From Psilocybe azurescens (lineage: Eukaryota; Basidiomycota; Agaricomycetes; Agaricales; Agrocybaceae), in assembly GCA_023853785.1 (NCBI GenBank), contig JAJIRX010000648.1, positions 124,001-188,000 of the forward strand: DNA of 64,000 nucleotides. The letters are read 5' to 3'. Of this stretch, positions 21,142 to 36,706 are shown piece by piece. The notes beneath the pieces are model-generated. The model was not told the DNA's origin. It searched no databases and was given only the letters and a program-made list of their open reading frames with translations. Both the position numbers and the translations under genes were made by a program. The first letter of the stretch is position 1, and the number at the start of each line of letters is the position of its first letter.

Positions 21142-22505
21142 CTAATTACACGTTGAAGAGCCCATTGTCACTACATCGTATGGACCTGGGAATGGTATTA
21201 ATATTTAATCGAGTGGAAGCCAATGGAATATCTTTACCGTCGTGGTCTGCGATCTTTCCCTCGAAAACATTTGAGACGTCCCCGGTACTGCATCTGCTGT
21301 CGGTGCTGTCTTCTCCCGGGCAGTCCACCCACGATAGGTCATCTTGAATGTGTTTCTCGCCCTGAGGATGGCGGAATCCGAGGAATCGGCCGGGTACAGT
21401 GGGAACGACATCCTCCCTGTAGAACAAAACGTTAGCGATGATTTGTGTCTATACCTGGCTGTCTGGCGTACTTGTTGTTTACGTGGTCGAGGTCGACATT
21501 GCTATCGATGTAGGTCGCGAATGCCTGGTTTCCTACCTTTGAACGTAAGGGTCTGATTAGCTCACATTGTATATAACATGATATTCATTTGTGCTCACCC
21601 TGGGCATTCCATAGCCAATCGTCTTGAAGGTAGCATCAGGTATAAATAATGGCAAGTAGACGCTTTCCAGGAGGGCGAGCGCAGCACCTGGTTAATTCGC
21701 TAAGCGGTGGTAAAAGCGTATGGCTCAGCAACAATCTTACCCAACGAATGGCCGACCATGGTTACTTTGTTGATGCCACTTTGTTGAATAGCAGTCTGCA
21801 CGGCAGCGAGGACAGAATCCGCTGTCCTGAAAATGAAATTAGATATGCTCCTACAGGGGGTTATGTATTCACTTGGCATGCTCATCTGCAAACCCGTTGT
21901 GGACTTGAATTGACGACGAAATTCCCGGGAACAACGTCGAGTTCAAGTTCGTGAGGAAGAAGTCGGCGTCTGTCAAGAGCGGGACACTGGGATACCTTCA
22001 TTAGCGGGTGTCTATATCTATCTCGCGTAAAAAAAAATACCCACATTTTTGAGGGATCGGTGCCTTGATGGCCCACGACGACCGTCTACATATTTTATTA
22101 GGCCCTGGATGGAAAGCAGCAGAACTAGTTGAATTACCTCGAGGGTGGGATCAATGCCAACATACCAAAACTGCACATCGATACCGTCTCCTCCTGACGC
22201 GATAGGTTGGAATGTGGGGTTCGCATCACAATTCTCTGCGGTCAAATTAAGATTTGAGCACTTCGGACGACTCTTTGAAAGAACATACGACCACATGACA
22301 AATCTAGAATCTGGGATGGCTGACAGTACGCCATAGCAGCGTAAAAGCTAAAAGGCTTGAAACTCGAAATCTGAGAAGTCGAAAGAGTGGTGAAGGTTGC
22401 AGTACTGCTGCGACGTAAGGGCATGGCATTTCCAAGGTTGAAAAGTCCAGCTCCCAAGAGACCCAAGAGAGCAGGAGTTTGGAAGAATGATGTTAACCGA
22501 GCCAT
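21142..22505 (-). CDS. Secreted class 3 lipase (alpha/beta hydrolase)
   Basis: This is an extracellular lipase or related ester hydrolase. The ATG at 22505 opens a signal peptide (MARLTSFFQTPALLGLLGAG). Exons then read YAAMAYCQPSQI, SCG-QNCDANPTFQPIASGG, WYVGIDPTLE, VVVGHQGTDPSK, LLTDADFFLTNLNSTLFPG, HNGFADEHAK and VTMVGHSLG, interrupted by an intron before GAALALLESVYLP. The last exons give VVPTVPGRFLGFRHPQGEKH and a C-terminus ending DVVTMGSSTCN and TAG at 21142-21144. GHSLG is the nucleophile elbow. The Asp of the FVP/VPTVP region and the His in GEKH complete the expected triad. About seven introns splice in frame. It is a close paralogue of the lipase at 27852-29324. It appears intact. 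Confidence 0.85.
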
Positions 22506-24092
22506 CGTAATTTCGAAGGTGAAGGGGACAACGATCGGAAAGTCTCCTGGACGCAAGATAAATTATTGGAAGTAGGGCTAGCCTACGAGGGAAGGGAGAA
22601 AAAAAAGAAAGGAAGGTGAACACGAAGGAACAAGACTAACGAGTCAGGCAGAAAGACCGATCGATTGAGTTATGTTCATGTCCCTGTCCTTTAAAAGCTT
22701 TTCGTTATGGGATCAGCCGATCGACCACACCGAGTAACGTCTGCAGACATATGTATTACTGAGAAATCTGTTCAACTATCAAATGCCAAGTCTGGGGATC
22801 ATCGTTAGGCTGTAGTGAAGAAAGGATATTTTTATGTGCCGGCGACGGTCATTCTAAAAATATCGTCAATCTAGAGTTTCAAACTTTGAGGAAATATCGT
22901 AGCAATTGTTGATGACAACGGGATACAGCACCCATGCACCTGCGATAAAAAGCACAGCAACGCCGACTTTGCGGGGCTCTGGAAGATATTTCTTGTCGCT
23001 GTAGATAACAAAGCTGACAGCCCAAAGACAGCCCTCCTTGACTTTAAGATTTGATGCGCTCTTTCAAGTCGTCAATGCAGTTTGCACGACAAGACGATAT
23101 GCTTGGGCATATGAAGAACGGTCTCCAGAAAGTACCTCAGTAGATCTCAGGGTAGCGAAGGCAAAATGTTCATGTGGTGAATTGTAGTTGAAGGTGATAG
23201 GAGTTGAATGAGGGGAGGCTCGTGATGAGCCTCAGTCACGACGGAACGGTCCGTTCCATATCATGAAAATTAGCCGATGGCTGTGTCCCATGTGGCAGAA
23301 TGTCGCTGTTGTGTAACGCCCTTTTCATCCAGCGATCAACTGCAGTCAACTGCCCTCGACGGATGTTGCTATATAGTACATATCTCTATTTTACCGCCAG
23401 GTCCTCCTCCCCCTGATTGCATCCTGGCCTCCAATGTCCCAGTGAAGATCCCCACCCATTGGTCCAGCCACTCCGGACTGTTTATTGGACCGCCTTCGTC
23501 TAACGCCCTTGAATTGATGAACATGCATTTGATGATGTTTAAATCAGACGTGATGAAAAGGTATTGCTCTATTCATCTGAATCAGCTATTAGAAGTTCGA
23601 ACCTCTCTGGCATCCAGCCTCACGACTTAATACGTAGACAATTAATAGACGGTGTTCTCGTGCCATTTCTGCTCCGTCCCGACATCTTCGCCAGTGATTC
23701 ATTGCTGTATCCTCGTGATGATCCTTCAGGTTCCAGAGGGGGAGAACAAGGCCCGCAAAATTCAACGATGTCATTTTGAAGTCAGACGAAATGCTTTTTC
23801 TTTTCAACAGCCCGACTCTGACAAGCGGCGAACTCTCGGAAAACGGTCAGCAGACACTATCGAGAGGCACTTTGTTGCATGGTCGCGTCTAGCACACAGT
23901 GGAAGAAGGGTGAATCAACCTTCTGCTATCTCCAAATAGCATGGTCATTTTTGTGGGGATCTACGGCATTGCCAGCAGAGCAAACTTCGCTATTAAGAAG
24001 TTGTTGTCCGATTACATTCTCTTACCTTTACTTATATACACTCAGACCGACCTGTGCTGTCGAAGAACCTTGGTGAATCCAGGCTCGTCGCA
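22506..24092. other. Divergent intergenic region between lipase and GH5 genes
   Basis: It presumably holds the promoters of both flanking genes. On the minus strand at about 22860-23040 there is a coding-like stretch (WAVSFVIYSDKKYLPEPRKV followed by a hydrophobic segment, then a stop). It has one membrane-like segment but no start and no recognised family. It may be a remnant of a membrane protein gene. Confidence 0.35.
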
Positions 24093-26430
24093 ATGCATTC
24101 CACTCTCTTTTTATATCTATCTTTTTTCACTTTGGGCGTTGTTGCTGCGAAGGCTTTACCAGGACTTAAGGACAAAATCTATGGTGTCAACCTTGGCTCA
24201 TGGTAAGCTTGGATACTCAACATCTGGGGCGTTGGCTGACCACAAAAACCACTTGTTCGAATAGGCTCGTTCTTGAACCTTGGATGCTTCCAGCTGGTAC
24301 ATAAGAACAACTATTCGCAGAGTTAAACGTTGATGAGTTAATAGAATGGGTCGCCATGGGCGGCGAGCAGTGTGATGACTGTTCTACATGCATCGCCACC
24401 GAATTGTACATCTTTTCAAACTCGCTTCAACTTTCAGTAAAAGTAATAGAATTGCAGCGCCTTTGCCGAAGCATATCCGGACACCGTAGATGCGAGTTTC
24501 AAAGGCCATTGGTGAGCGGGAAGATATCTTAAAGTTAGAGGTGATCGTTGGAAGCCGACTGGTTCGATTAGGGAGAGCTGGTTTAACCAACCCGATGTTG
24601 ATCAGCTTGTTGACGCTGGTATCAACACCGCGAGATTGCCGGTAAGCGTACACAACGTGCATATGCGAAGGGTTTTCTCAACTTATGATGTGCCTGCGTA
24701 GCTTGGATATTGGATTATTGAGCCTCTGGTGAACAGAACCTCTGAGTTCTATCCGAAGGGTGGTATACTGGAACTTGTATGATGCTTCTGATCATAGTCT
24801 CCGATAATTGGCTTATGTTTATCCAGAAACGTGGTCTAAAGCAACTCAAAGACGCCGGAATTGCTGTCATTCTGGACCATCATGCTCTTCCGGGAGTTGC
24901 ATCTCCTGGGCAAATGTTTGCCGGAAGGTACATCTATGATTACTTTCTTCGAATATGAACTGTATTCTCACCACTGGAACCACTCAGATGCACCAATGAT
25001 GTTGAATTCTATGTATGTGCTCATCCCTTTCAAATCTAAATTTGTTCTCCTGAGGCTTTGTCTTGTATGTAGACGCCATACAATTACCATCGTGCACTGA
25101 TCTGGACGGCTGTGATGACTGTTCTTTCGCATATTGATACAGATTTCGGTACTGTGGCAGCCATTGAAGCCATGAATGAGCCCATTATGGACGCCAACCA
25201 GACTCCAGGACTAGGTGGATGTAAGTCGGGGTCTCTTTGTCATCTTAGCGAGATCCATGTCTCACATTTCTCAGTCCAAACAAATTTTGTTCAGGTTGTT
25301 CGCGCAGTAGAGTTAGCCCTTGGTATTCCTGTTCCTGGCATCTCTCCATTCTCCGGATTTGAATCAGCAAATGATATTGCCTCGTCGTTGTCGGGTGTTG
25401 CCAAATTATCGTCTATTTTCAACAGCGAGGTTCAACAAGTCCTGCGAGATGCAGGCCCTGTTCTCGTCCAAGTTTCAAAGCAGATAAAGTTGGACATCAC
25501 ACTTGCGGCATTAAGATCTTTGTTGTCGAAGAGAAAATCTTTGGTTACTACGTTCGTCCACAGCTTACCCAATTTCATCTGATCTCTTGTTAATCAAGAT
25601 GTCCGATAGTTTCATGGATATCAATTGGCAGCACAACAATCCAGCCAACCCTGCTGACGCTGCCATTGGCCCACAAGGGTACGACAACCACTTATACTAT
25701 TCGTAAGCTCGGTCCTTTGAATAGGTGATAGTAAGTAGTGCTGATTCAACTCCTCTTTAATAGTTTTGGAGTAAGTGCGCATATGCCTATATGCCAGAAT
25801 GAAATTTACAAACGATTTTTAGGGAGTGGCTGACGCAAACGAGGACGCTTATTTGACTAGCGTGTGCAGTAGGCCTTCATTTTTTCCATCGCCTTCTTTC
25901 TGTGACAACCCATTTTTTGATAGACCTCAATCGCATCGAAAATGATGCTGCACTGGGAAACACCCCTCTTTGGTTTGGAGGCAAGAATTCCCTTTGTATC
26001 CTGCCACCTAGCTCCATCAGGCTTACATTGCGTTTTCAATTTTAGAATGGGGTTTGTCGACCCAATTCACGGCTTCAGACACATTCTTAAGGAAATGGGC
26101 TGATGCACAGAAGCTATCCTATGGGAAGGGAGCCGGATGGATTGTCAGTAATTTGTCTCACATTGATTAGAGTAAATAATCTTACTGATTGTTCGCGGGT
26201 GGCTCTTGAAGTTTTGGAACTTTAAGATCGAGAAATCGCCTTTGGCTGGGGATACCGCTCGCCAATGGTAAGATGCCTTCCTTTTAGCGCGTCTTGGCAG
26301 CTTTATCTTACCGATATTGCATAGGTCCTACATGGAGGGCCTTCGACTTGGTTATCTTACCAAAGATCCATCCAAATTCAACGACCCGCACGTTTGCGAT
26401 CCATACTTCACCAATGCAACTTCTGCATAG
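24093..26430 (+). CDS. Exo-beta-1,3-glucanase, glycoside hydrolase family 5
   Basis: The enzyme hydrolyses beta-1,3-glucan of the fungal wall or of storage glucan. It is secreted: the ATG at 24093 starts a signal peptide (LFLYLSFFTLGVVAAKALPG). The family opening GVNLGSWLVLEPWMLPAEWV is split over three exons. Next come CDDCSTCIATEL, GINTARLPLGYWI, AGIAVILDHHALPGV, YNYHRALIWTAVMT and the acid/base block IEAMNEPIMDA (Glu codon 25178-25180). Later blocks are FMDINWQHNNPANPADAAIG, YDNHLYY and LWFGEWGL, the nucleophile block. The Glu codon of that last block is split by an intron at 25981-26045 that begins GC rather than GT. More than ten short introns splice in frame. The end is KFNDPHVCDPYFTNATSA with TAG at 26428-26430. 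No lesion was seen. Confidence 0.88.
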
Positions 26431-27851
26431 ATCCTTAATGGACATACCGTAGCTTCATATGCTTGGTACACTGCTTCAAACGCTGAGACCATATGCATCT
26501 GACTGCCTACTATTGTTGAAGATTTTCACTCTTTTGATATATCGCGTAATTTTCGTTCTACCAAATGATATGCGTACCCAGGTCCCAAGTGTGCCTTACG
26601 TTACCTCCCGCCTTCTGTGTGAACATGCGTGTAGACGACGAATTTTGCATTTGTGTCAATCGACGAATGCTAGCGAGGTTGAGTTGTTTAGTTTTCTTTT
26701 TCTGTCGCTGACTGTATTCTTCTGTCAGTTTGAGTCTGAGGCTTGAGACTATGCGATGTATCTGCCGATTTTCAAGACTGAACGACCACTTGATATTAGA
26801 TAGGGCCTCCCACCTTCAAAGCATAGATGTTGATGCGACTCGCTACATAAGGCATGTGCGCCCAAGGAGTCACTCGAACTTTTAATCATGTATCTGGGTT
26901 TATCCACACGAGTGAGTCATTTTCTTAAGGAACCTGCTGCTCTTGTTATTGAAGCAGGCTGCACATGTGATAATGTGATTTGTTCAGGTGGGTGCTCATT
27001 GCAATTTAGTTTCCCCAAAGTATTTACCATTAAGCTCGCCATCGGGCAGTGGTGTTTTTATAGGTTCGCCACTTAGGCCATTCTTATGTTCGAACATGTG
27101 CATTACTTCCTTATCGAGTCTCTATTGTCATCGCAACATGCAGAAGTGCAAGGCACGTGGGTATCCCCCACAAGAGGCGCTAGCTTCTAAATTGAACATA
27201 TGATGTTATGTTGACAAATGCTCACAATTATCCCCGGAGACAGCAGGGAACACCACGGAAAACCTGAAATTGCGGTCGCCAATGGTGCTTTCTGGCGGAA
27301 TCGGTCGGACCCGATGATTACAGGAGAGACAAGGAGAACTTCACAATGACATTCGCCACTATAGTCGAACGTTCGACATTTGTTTCTGATGCATTGATTC
27401 AACCTCTACACAAATCACAGCTCCAAATCATGTCAGCTGGGAGTCACTTTTTGTATGATCGTCGGTGGAAACTCAATAGGCGTTCCCTATTTGGAACATT
27501 AGCTGGCTCACGGGTCGAAAGACGGAAACTTTAACGACGAACAACTGGATACAGGGAGGATGCCATGCTATTCCATGGCGTATTGGCAGGATATGGTATC
27601 TTTGTTGATCCTTGTGCATATCGATGCAGATGGATACCTGCCCCAAGTAGTTTTTCAATAAACGAGATTAAACGCCATGATCCATTTGGCAACGCGTACT
27701 CTGCCTCCTCCAATGCTTGGCTGATGGCTTCCATCTCAGGTTGACTATAGTGGCGGAGAACAGCATTGGTTTAAAGATGCGTGGTCAGGAGTTGGTCTAC
27801 CAAGGTTTCACCCCTTTCACCTCCCAATATCACCCCAGCTTGATTAGCAAT
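26431..27851. other. Intergenic, no recognised gene
   Basis: Short open frames exist on both strands. A minus-strand one at 27531-27734 (..YALPNGSWRLISFIEKLLG..) is coding-like, but I do not recognise it and find no splice partners. It may be a relic. Confidence 0.4.
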
Positions 27852-29324
27852 ATGGTCTACACTTCCGGAATCACACTTGCTCTTCTTGTTGGGTTGGTCA
27901 ACGCTGCTGCGGTGCCCGTCCTGGAGTCTCGGGCGACGTCGACGCTTTCGGCTGCCACCATCGCGTCGTACAAGCCATACACGTATTATGCCAGTGCGGC
28001 GTATTGCAATCCTGCGGCAACTCTGGCATGGAACTGTGGCAGTAAGTTATTCTATTAACGTCTGATCCTAGCCTTGTATCGGTGCTTAATACTTGCCGAA
28101 TCAGCGAACTGCGCTAAGAATGCCAACTTCAAACCTATTGCGTCTGGAGGAAATGGTGGACTGATTCAGTACTGGTATGTAGGATACGATCCGACATTGA
28201 AGGTAAGCGCTATCCTCGATCCATAATGCGCTCGACTTCTGACGCCGTCAATTATATTTAGACTATCATTGTCGCCTACCAGGTAATTACGTCTGACGTT
28301 TTGTTCGCTGATGCTCTCTAAGCACTTTGTTCTTCTCAGGGTACAGATGCCTCTAAGATGTACGTGCTCTAGTAGCGTGCATACTTGGTTCTCGATTGTT
28401 TATATGCTCTTTATTCTAGCATCCCCATCGTCACAAATGCGGACTTCTTTCTTGACAAGTTGGATTCCACTTTGTTCCCTAGTGTAGGCACCTCCATCAA
28501 GACCCACAATGGGTTTGGTGAGGCTCATGAGAGGTGACCCATTTTCACTTTATATGCGACATCATTTAACTGATTGACTACAGATCAGCACCCGCTGTCC
28601 TTGCTGCTGTCAAGAAAGGAATGTCGACTTACGCTACAAATAAGGTCACGGTCGTCGGCCATTCGCTAGGTACTTCGAACAAACAATCTCAATTTACCGG
28701 ACATACTAACGTTTTTTAATAGGTGGAGCTCTCGCCATCATTAGCAGTGCGCACTTGGCAGTGAGCATCCCAACCGCTAGCGTGAAGACGGTCTCTTATA
28801 CTGCACCCCGAGTAAGTCGTTCATTCCTGTTGCCTTTGGGCCATGTTTCTCAATATTACTTCAGGTTGGAAATGAGGCTTTCGCCAACTGGGCTAATTCC
28901 AAGGCTGACATGGTCCGAATCAACAACAAGTATGTGTTTATCATCTCCAACCATCACGTACAACAAATCGAGGAGTGTTGTTTCATCATTACAGGAAGGA
29001 CATTGTTCCCATCGTTCCAGGCCGCTTCGTAGGATTTGCTCATACCGAAGGCGAGATTCACATCACGAGCTCTAACGCTTGGCTCTCCTGCCCTGGTATG
29101 TGTAAATTCAAAGAGGAACGCAAAGCGTATTTCAACTCATATTATTTCAGGCCAAGACAGCACGGATGCGAATTGCACCATCGATGCAGTCCCTAACATT
29201 CTCTCTGGAGACCTCGACGATCACAGTGGTAAGTTCTCTCTCTGAACGTTCTAGGGAGTAGAACTGTTTGGCTCAACCGGCGATGTTATTAGGCCCCTTC
29301 GACGGGGTTACTATTGGGTGCTAA
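27852..29324 (+). CDS. Secreted class 3 lipase (alpha/beta hydrolase), paralogue
   Basis: The ATG at 27852 opens a signal peptide (MVYTSGITLALLVGLVNAAA). It shares the exon order and wording of the lipase at 21142-22505: YYASAAYCNPAATLAWNCG, NANFKPIASGGNG, WYVGYDPTLK, VAYQGTDASK, NADFFLDKLDSTLFPS, HNGFGEAHERSA, VTVVGHSLG with an intron before GALAIISSAHL, YTAPRVGNEAFANW, IVPIVPGRFVGFAHTEGEIH and LSCPGQDSTDANC. The C-terminus is DHSG-PFDGVTIGC with TAA at 29322-29324. Nucleophile elbow (GHSLG) and His (GEIH) are in place. It probably acts on extracellular lipids or esters. About nine introns, all GT-AG and in frame. Confidence 0.88.
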
Positions 29325-29717
29325 ATGAGCCTGACTGTGGCGGGTGCTCATATATGACTGGTAAAACATCAATCAATGTTAAGCCAAGGCTGGGTAAAGG
29401 AACATATACCTTGAATCTTGACTTTGATCGAGCCCAATTCACGATTATGATGAATTATTTGTTTACGACATAAAGACCTTTGTATTTCTTATGTATTGTG
29501 TTAAATTATGTGGTGCTGACAAGACGCTATGCTCTTGATGCTCCTCGATGCTTGGGTTGGGTTTGGGTGCAATGTATAGACACGGGACAAAGTCGCACAG
29601 GGACGATCGCGACAAAGTAATGATAAGATAAGATAACGATCTTTGGTCGTTCATCCGAGAATTGGAGGACGAGAGTAACCATCTACTGCATCCTTTACCT
29701 TTACTTTCACGTCTTCA
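29325..29717. other. Intergenic between lipase and TBCB
   Basis: Holds the lipase 3' UTR and the TBCB promoter. No gene is seen. Confidence 0.5.
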
Positions 29718-30665
29718 ATGTCTAAAGTCGTCAATGTGTTTGTGATATCCGCCGACACTCATTCAGAGAGGCGTATAGATCCTCATATCAATGTCGAACA
29801 GTTGAAAGTGAGTCTTCACGATCTGCTTCCCCTAGATATTTGTCCATTACACCAAGATGTTTACAGGGAAAGCTAGAGTTGATTACTGGAGTCCCTGTGT
29901 CGAATCAGGCCATCTCAATTCTTGCTTCAGAGGCAGATCCCAGGGTTCTTGCGGAGCTGAATGATGATTCGAAACCTCTGGGGTTCTATGGATTAGCGGA
30001 TTGGCAGGTCATAAAAGTAAATTCTGCCTTCAACTTTTGCTTCCCAATAGTTCAAAGTACGTCTCTGACTGGTCGCCTTAGGTTATCGATACAAACCCTG
30101 CCTCTAGTCTAACAGGGCAATTGACCGATGTGACTCAAGTCGATAAGTTCGAACTATCAGATGCAGAATATGCTCAGAGACAAGGTATCGATTCGAATTC
30201 CGTTAACTCAATTCTTTTCAGCTGGTTAAATTTTTCCTACATAGATACAGTGCTGGCGTACAAGCAGCGGAATCATATTGGACGATTCGCAGCAGAGACA
30301 GATACCACTCCCGAGCCCGAACAAACCGTGAATATCCCCATTGGTTCTAGGTGCGAGGTCGAGTCTACAGAGGCGGGTCTCAGCAAACGAGGAACCGTGC
30401 GTTTTGTCGGGCCAACTAAATTCAGTAAAGGGTCTTGGGTTGGGATTGAATACGATGAGCCCTTTGGCAAGAACGACGGATCGTGAGTGCTTGTCCGAAT
30501 GTTATGATGTCTGAATTTTTGATCGTTTCGTTCATGTCCTGCAGGGTGCAAGGAGAGAGGTATTTTTCGTGTCGGCCGAACTATGGAGTATTTGTGAAGC
30601 CCGAGAAAGTCAGGGTTGGTGATTATCCTGTGGAAGAGATAGATTTTGAGGACGAAGAAATGTAA
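29718..30665 (+). CDS. TBCB: Tubulin-folding cofactor B (CAP-Gly protein)
   Basis: It is a cytosolic chaperone cofactor that acts on alpha-tubulin with cofactor E. The ATG at 29718 gives an N-terminal ubiquitin-like domain (VVNVFVISADTHSERRIDPH..QLKGKLELITGVP..GFYGLADWQVIKVIDTNP). A linker follows (DVTQVDKFELSDAEYAQR..VLAYKQRNHIGRF). The C-terminal CAP-Gly domain has GSRCEVES, RGTVRFVGPTKFSKGSWVGI, YDEPFGKNDGSVQGERYF and PNYGVFVKPEKV. The tail EEIDFEDEEM is acidic, as expected for the tubulin/EB-binding end of this family. Four introns (about 29810-29867, 30016-30080, 30186-30244 and 30483-30544) splice in frame. The length of about 240 residues is normal for the family. The fungal name would be Alf1/Alp11. 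Confidence 0.93.
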
Positions 30666-31039
30666 CGAAATCGTATACCCGACACCATGTCCGATCTCCG
30701 AGCTGGTTTTGCAATTTATCCAAACCGTTATGTTGCAAGTTGCAAAGGTAAACTGAAAATTAGTCAATGTCGAGGCTTAGACTCTAAACCGGAGTAACAA
30801 CTGAAAAAATGAGATTGTAGCAAGTTTAGTCAGGCAGGATATAAAAATGAAGCAGTAGAAAGTTGTCGAAGGAACAGGAACCTAAGGATACGTGACAAAC
30901 CACGTGTATAAATGAGTTTGGCTGTGTTGGTCATTGATCTCCCCACACGGGGACGCGCGTCCTTTCCTCCTTCCTTTATATTCAAGAGCTACTTGCTCAG
31001 TTTATCCTTTAATCTCTCAATCCCTTTCACATATACAAC
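30666..31039 (+). promoter_or_regulatory. Intergenic region with the CDC48 promoter
   Basis: 374 bp between the TBCB stop and the CDC48 ATG. The part just before the ATG is pyrimidine-rich (about 30960-31035), as is usual for highly expressed fungal genes. The exact start site is not visible. Confidence 0.5.
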
Positions 31040-34037
<2,998 letters not shown>

Positions 34038-34439
34038 GAACTAAGAGCACATATCTCACGGGGCAGCTTTTTTTTCTCATTGTTCTACGTAGTACTTTCT
34101 TTGTTATAAATATCAATTAGATTCCGTTTCTTCAGGAGTTTCCGACTTGCTGTCTTGAGTTCATAACGTACGCAAGTGTTTAATAAGTATGTGCGTTGCG
34201 CATGCATGAGGTCATTCCCTTCTTGAGTTTCACGTGGTTATGAATGATATCAAGCCTTGGCAAGATTTGCCTCTTGTTCATTCCACCAACACAGCACTCT
34301 TGCACTTTCTTTTTCTCGATAATAGCCGTAGACAAACACAGTTTTTGAGCCTGCCTTCGCCCGCCACTCGCCTGATACAATCAGGGAGCGCTTTTCGACG
34401 CCAATCAGGACTACGACCTTCACCAGACATCCGACTGAA
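34038..34439. other. Intergenic between CDC48 and DGAT2
   Basis: Contains the CDC48 3' UTR and the upstream region of DGAT2. The short overlapping frames are not supported. Confidence 0.5.
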
Positions 34440-36409
34440 ATGTCCAGAACAGAATCGAGTACCATAAGGCCTGGAGGCGGTCTATCGACGAGCTCACGGA
34501 CATTGTCCGCTGGTACTCTGAAAGATAGGCTATCGAAACTGGCCGCGGCGCCTCTGAGTGTCCCCAATCCCGTAGCTGCACTCCAGGCGAACATCGAGTA
34601 CGTTTCTCCGTGCATCGTACCTTTGCAGCGCTGGTTTCTTACGCGAATATATGTAGCTTTGTGCCGGCGCAGATACCTAGGAAGAGGAGGCTTCAGATGC
34701 TGGCCGTCGCTGTGTGGTCATGCATGATTGTGATCACTTCGTGCGCGTGGTTATTGCTGTGGTGCGTGCCCCCCTTAATTGCGCTTCCGTATGACGTCTT
34801 TTGCGCAAATAGCGCAATTTTGCTCATGCACGCGTTAACTTCTTGGGTGGTAAGCTGATCTTCTTTCTTGTTGATATAGGTCCATACCCCCTCTGTGGCC
34901 CATCTTGACTGTGTATTTTATATGGGCACGATTCATTGACAATTCGCCGGAGAGAGGAGGACGCAGTTTGAATTGGTGGCGATCTTCAAGGTTTTGGAAG
35001 TATTTCGCAGATTATTATCCTGCCTCGTATGTTGCTGATCTTTTATTATACTCTTCTATGGGCTAATACGTAGACAGGTTTCTGAAGGTAGATTTCATTG
35101 AAGCCGCAATAAGCTGACGGAAACTGATGCTTCACGGCCATTCCAGGAAGCCGAGTTGCCTGCGGACAGACCATATGTTTTTGGTTACCATCCTCATGGT
35201 TCGTTCCACGCACTCTTCGTGTAAACTTTGAGCTAACTTCGCCGTGGTGCGCTAGGTATTATTGGGATGTGCGTGTGATTTGCGTATTTAAAATTCAAGT
35301 TTAATATATCAATTCCGATAGGGGTGCATTGGCTACTTTCGCCACTGAAGGTATGGACTAAATTTTCTCCATAAAAACGCGTATATATTCAGTATTTTTT
35401 TTCTCGCTATGCAGCCACTGGGTTCTCAGCTGCCTTTCCAGGCATCAAGCCACACTTATTGACCCTAACCACAAATTTCCAAATGCCTTTCTACCGGGAC
35501 ATCCTCCTTGCTCTAGGGGTATGCAGTGTTAGCAAACGGTCTTGCTCAAACATTCTGAAAGCCGGAGCGGGCTCTGCTATCACAATCGTCGTTGGTGGTG
35601 CTGCAGAAAGTTTGAGTGCACACCCTGGCACTGCAGATCTGACACTGCGAAAACGGTACGCGCCCCCCGATTTGAAGCCGCATTTTCTAATTCTGGATCA
35701 TGATGATGCTGATTTCGTTTTGTTTTTGTCGTTTGCAGATTAGGCTTTATCAAACTTGCCATTCAGTATGGGTTCGTTCATACTTTAATGTCTCTATTTA
35801 GTGCGCATATACTGACATTTTTTTTTCATTAGGGCCGACCTTGTCCCGGTGTTTTCTTTTGGAGAAAACGATGTCAGTTTTGGACATTATATACTCTGGT
35901 GCCTCCACTGACAACTTTGTTTGTAGATATACCAACAAATGCCAAATGAGAAAGGAACGACCGTATATGCGCTTCAGCGAAAGTTCCAGTCGATGTTCGG
36001 ATTCACTCTTCCTCTCTTCCATGGAAGAGGTCTCTTGAATTGTATGTTACTGTTGAAATTTCTCTTTCTAGAATTTCTCTGATTATTTGGAACACAGATA
36101 ACCTTGGCCTAATGCCATACAGACGACAGATCGTCGCGGTTAGTAAGTCGACCATGATACTTTCGTTTGAGACAGGTTATTGATGTTTCTGTTCAGTTGG
36201 CAGACCCATTCATGTCCAACAATGCGATAAACCAAGTCTGGACGAAGTCATGCGTGTGCAGGAGAAATATATTGAGGAACTTCTCCGGTATGTTTGTCAA
36301 TAATGTATCTCAAAGCCCCAGTTCATGTATGCCGGTTTATAGCATCTGGAACACGTACAAGGATAAATTTGCGAAAGCGCGTCTCAGGGAACTCAACATT
36401 ATTGATTGA
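34440..36409 (+). CDS. DGA1: Diacylglycerol O-acyltransferase type 2 (DGAT2/Dga1)
   Basis: The enzyme makes triacylglycerol from diacylglycerol and acyl-CoA at the ER and lipid droplet. The ATG at 34440 gives a Ser/Thr-rich cytosolic N-terminus, then a hydrophobic hairpin (QMLAVAVWSCMIVITSCAWL and a second segment with PLWPILTVYFIWARF). The hallmark YHPHGIIGMGALATF follows (split by an intron after HPHG). Then come FPGIKPHLLTLTTNFQMPFY, ILKAGAGSAITIVVGGAAES, RKRLGFIKLAIQYGADLVPV, FSFGEND, LPLFHGRGLLNYN, LMPYRR and IVAVIGRPI. The C-terminus is RVQEKYIEELLRIWNTYKDK..LRELNIID with the stop at 36409. About twelve introns. All family blocks are present and it appears functional. Confidence 0.93.
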
Positions 36410-36706
36410 ACAGTTGCGAATCACATTTGGAATTTGACATAAAGGTCATACATACACACATTAAGTACTTTAATTAGATACTCTATTATCCTGCTATTCC
36501 ACCCATCCCTTGAATGCGGGCCACGCAGACACCCCTTGAAAGGTCGAGTCAACCTTCAAGCTTTATTATCTGCTGGATAGCCTAACTTCCAAGCGATGTT
36601 CATATATTCTAGATTCTAAGAAGTTCGAGGTCCCGCCTCGTTAGATAATTTGTCGTGGGTCGTGGCTAGAATACAACTTTCGTATGATTGTCCGTTAGAA
36701 GATCGC

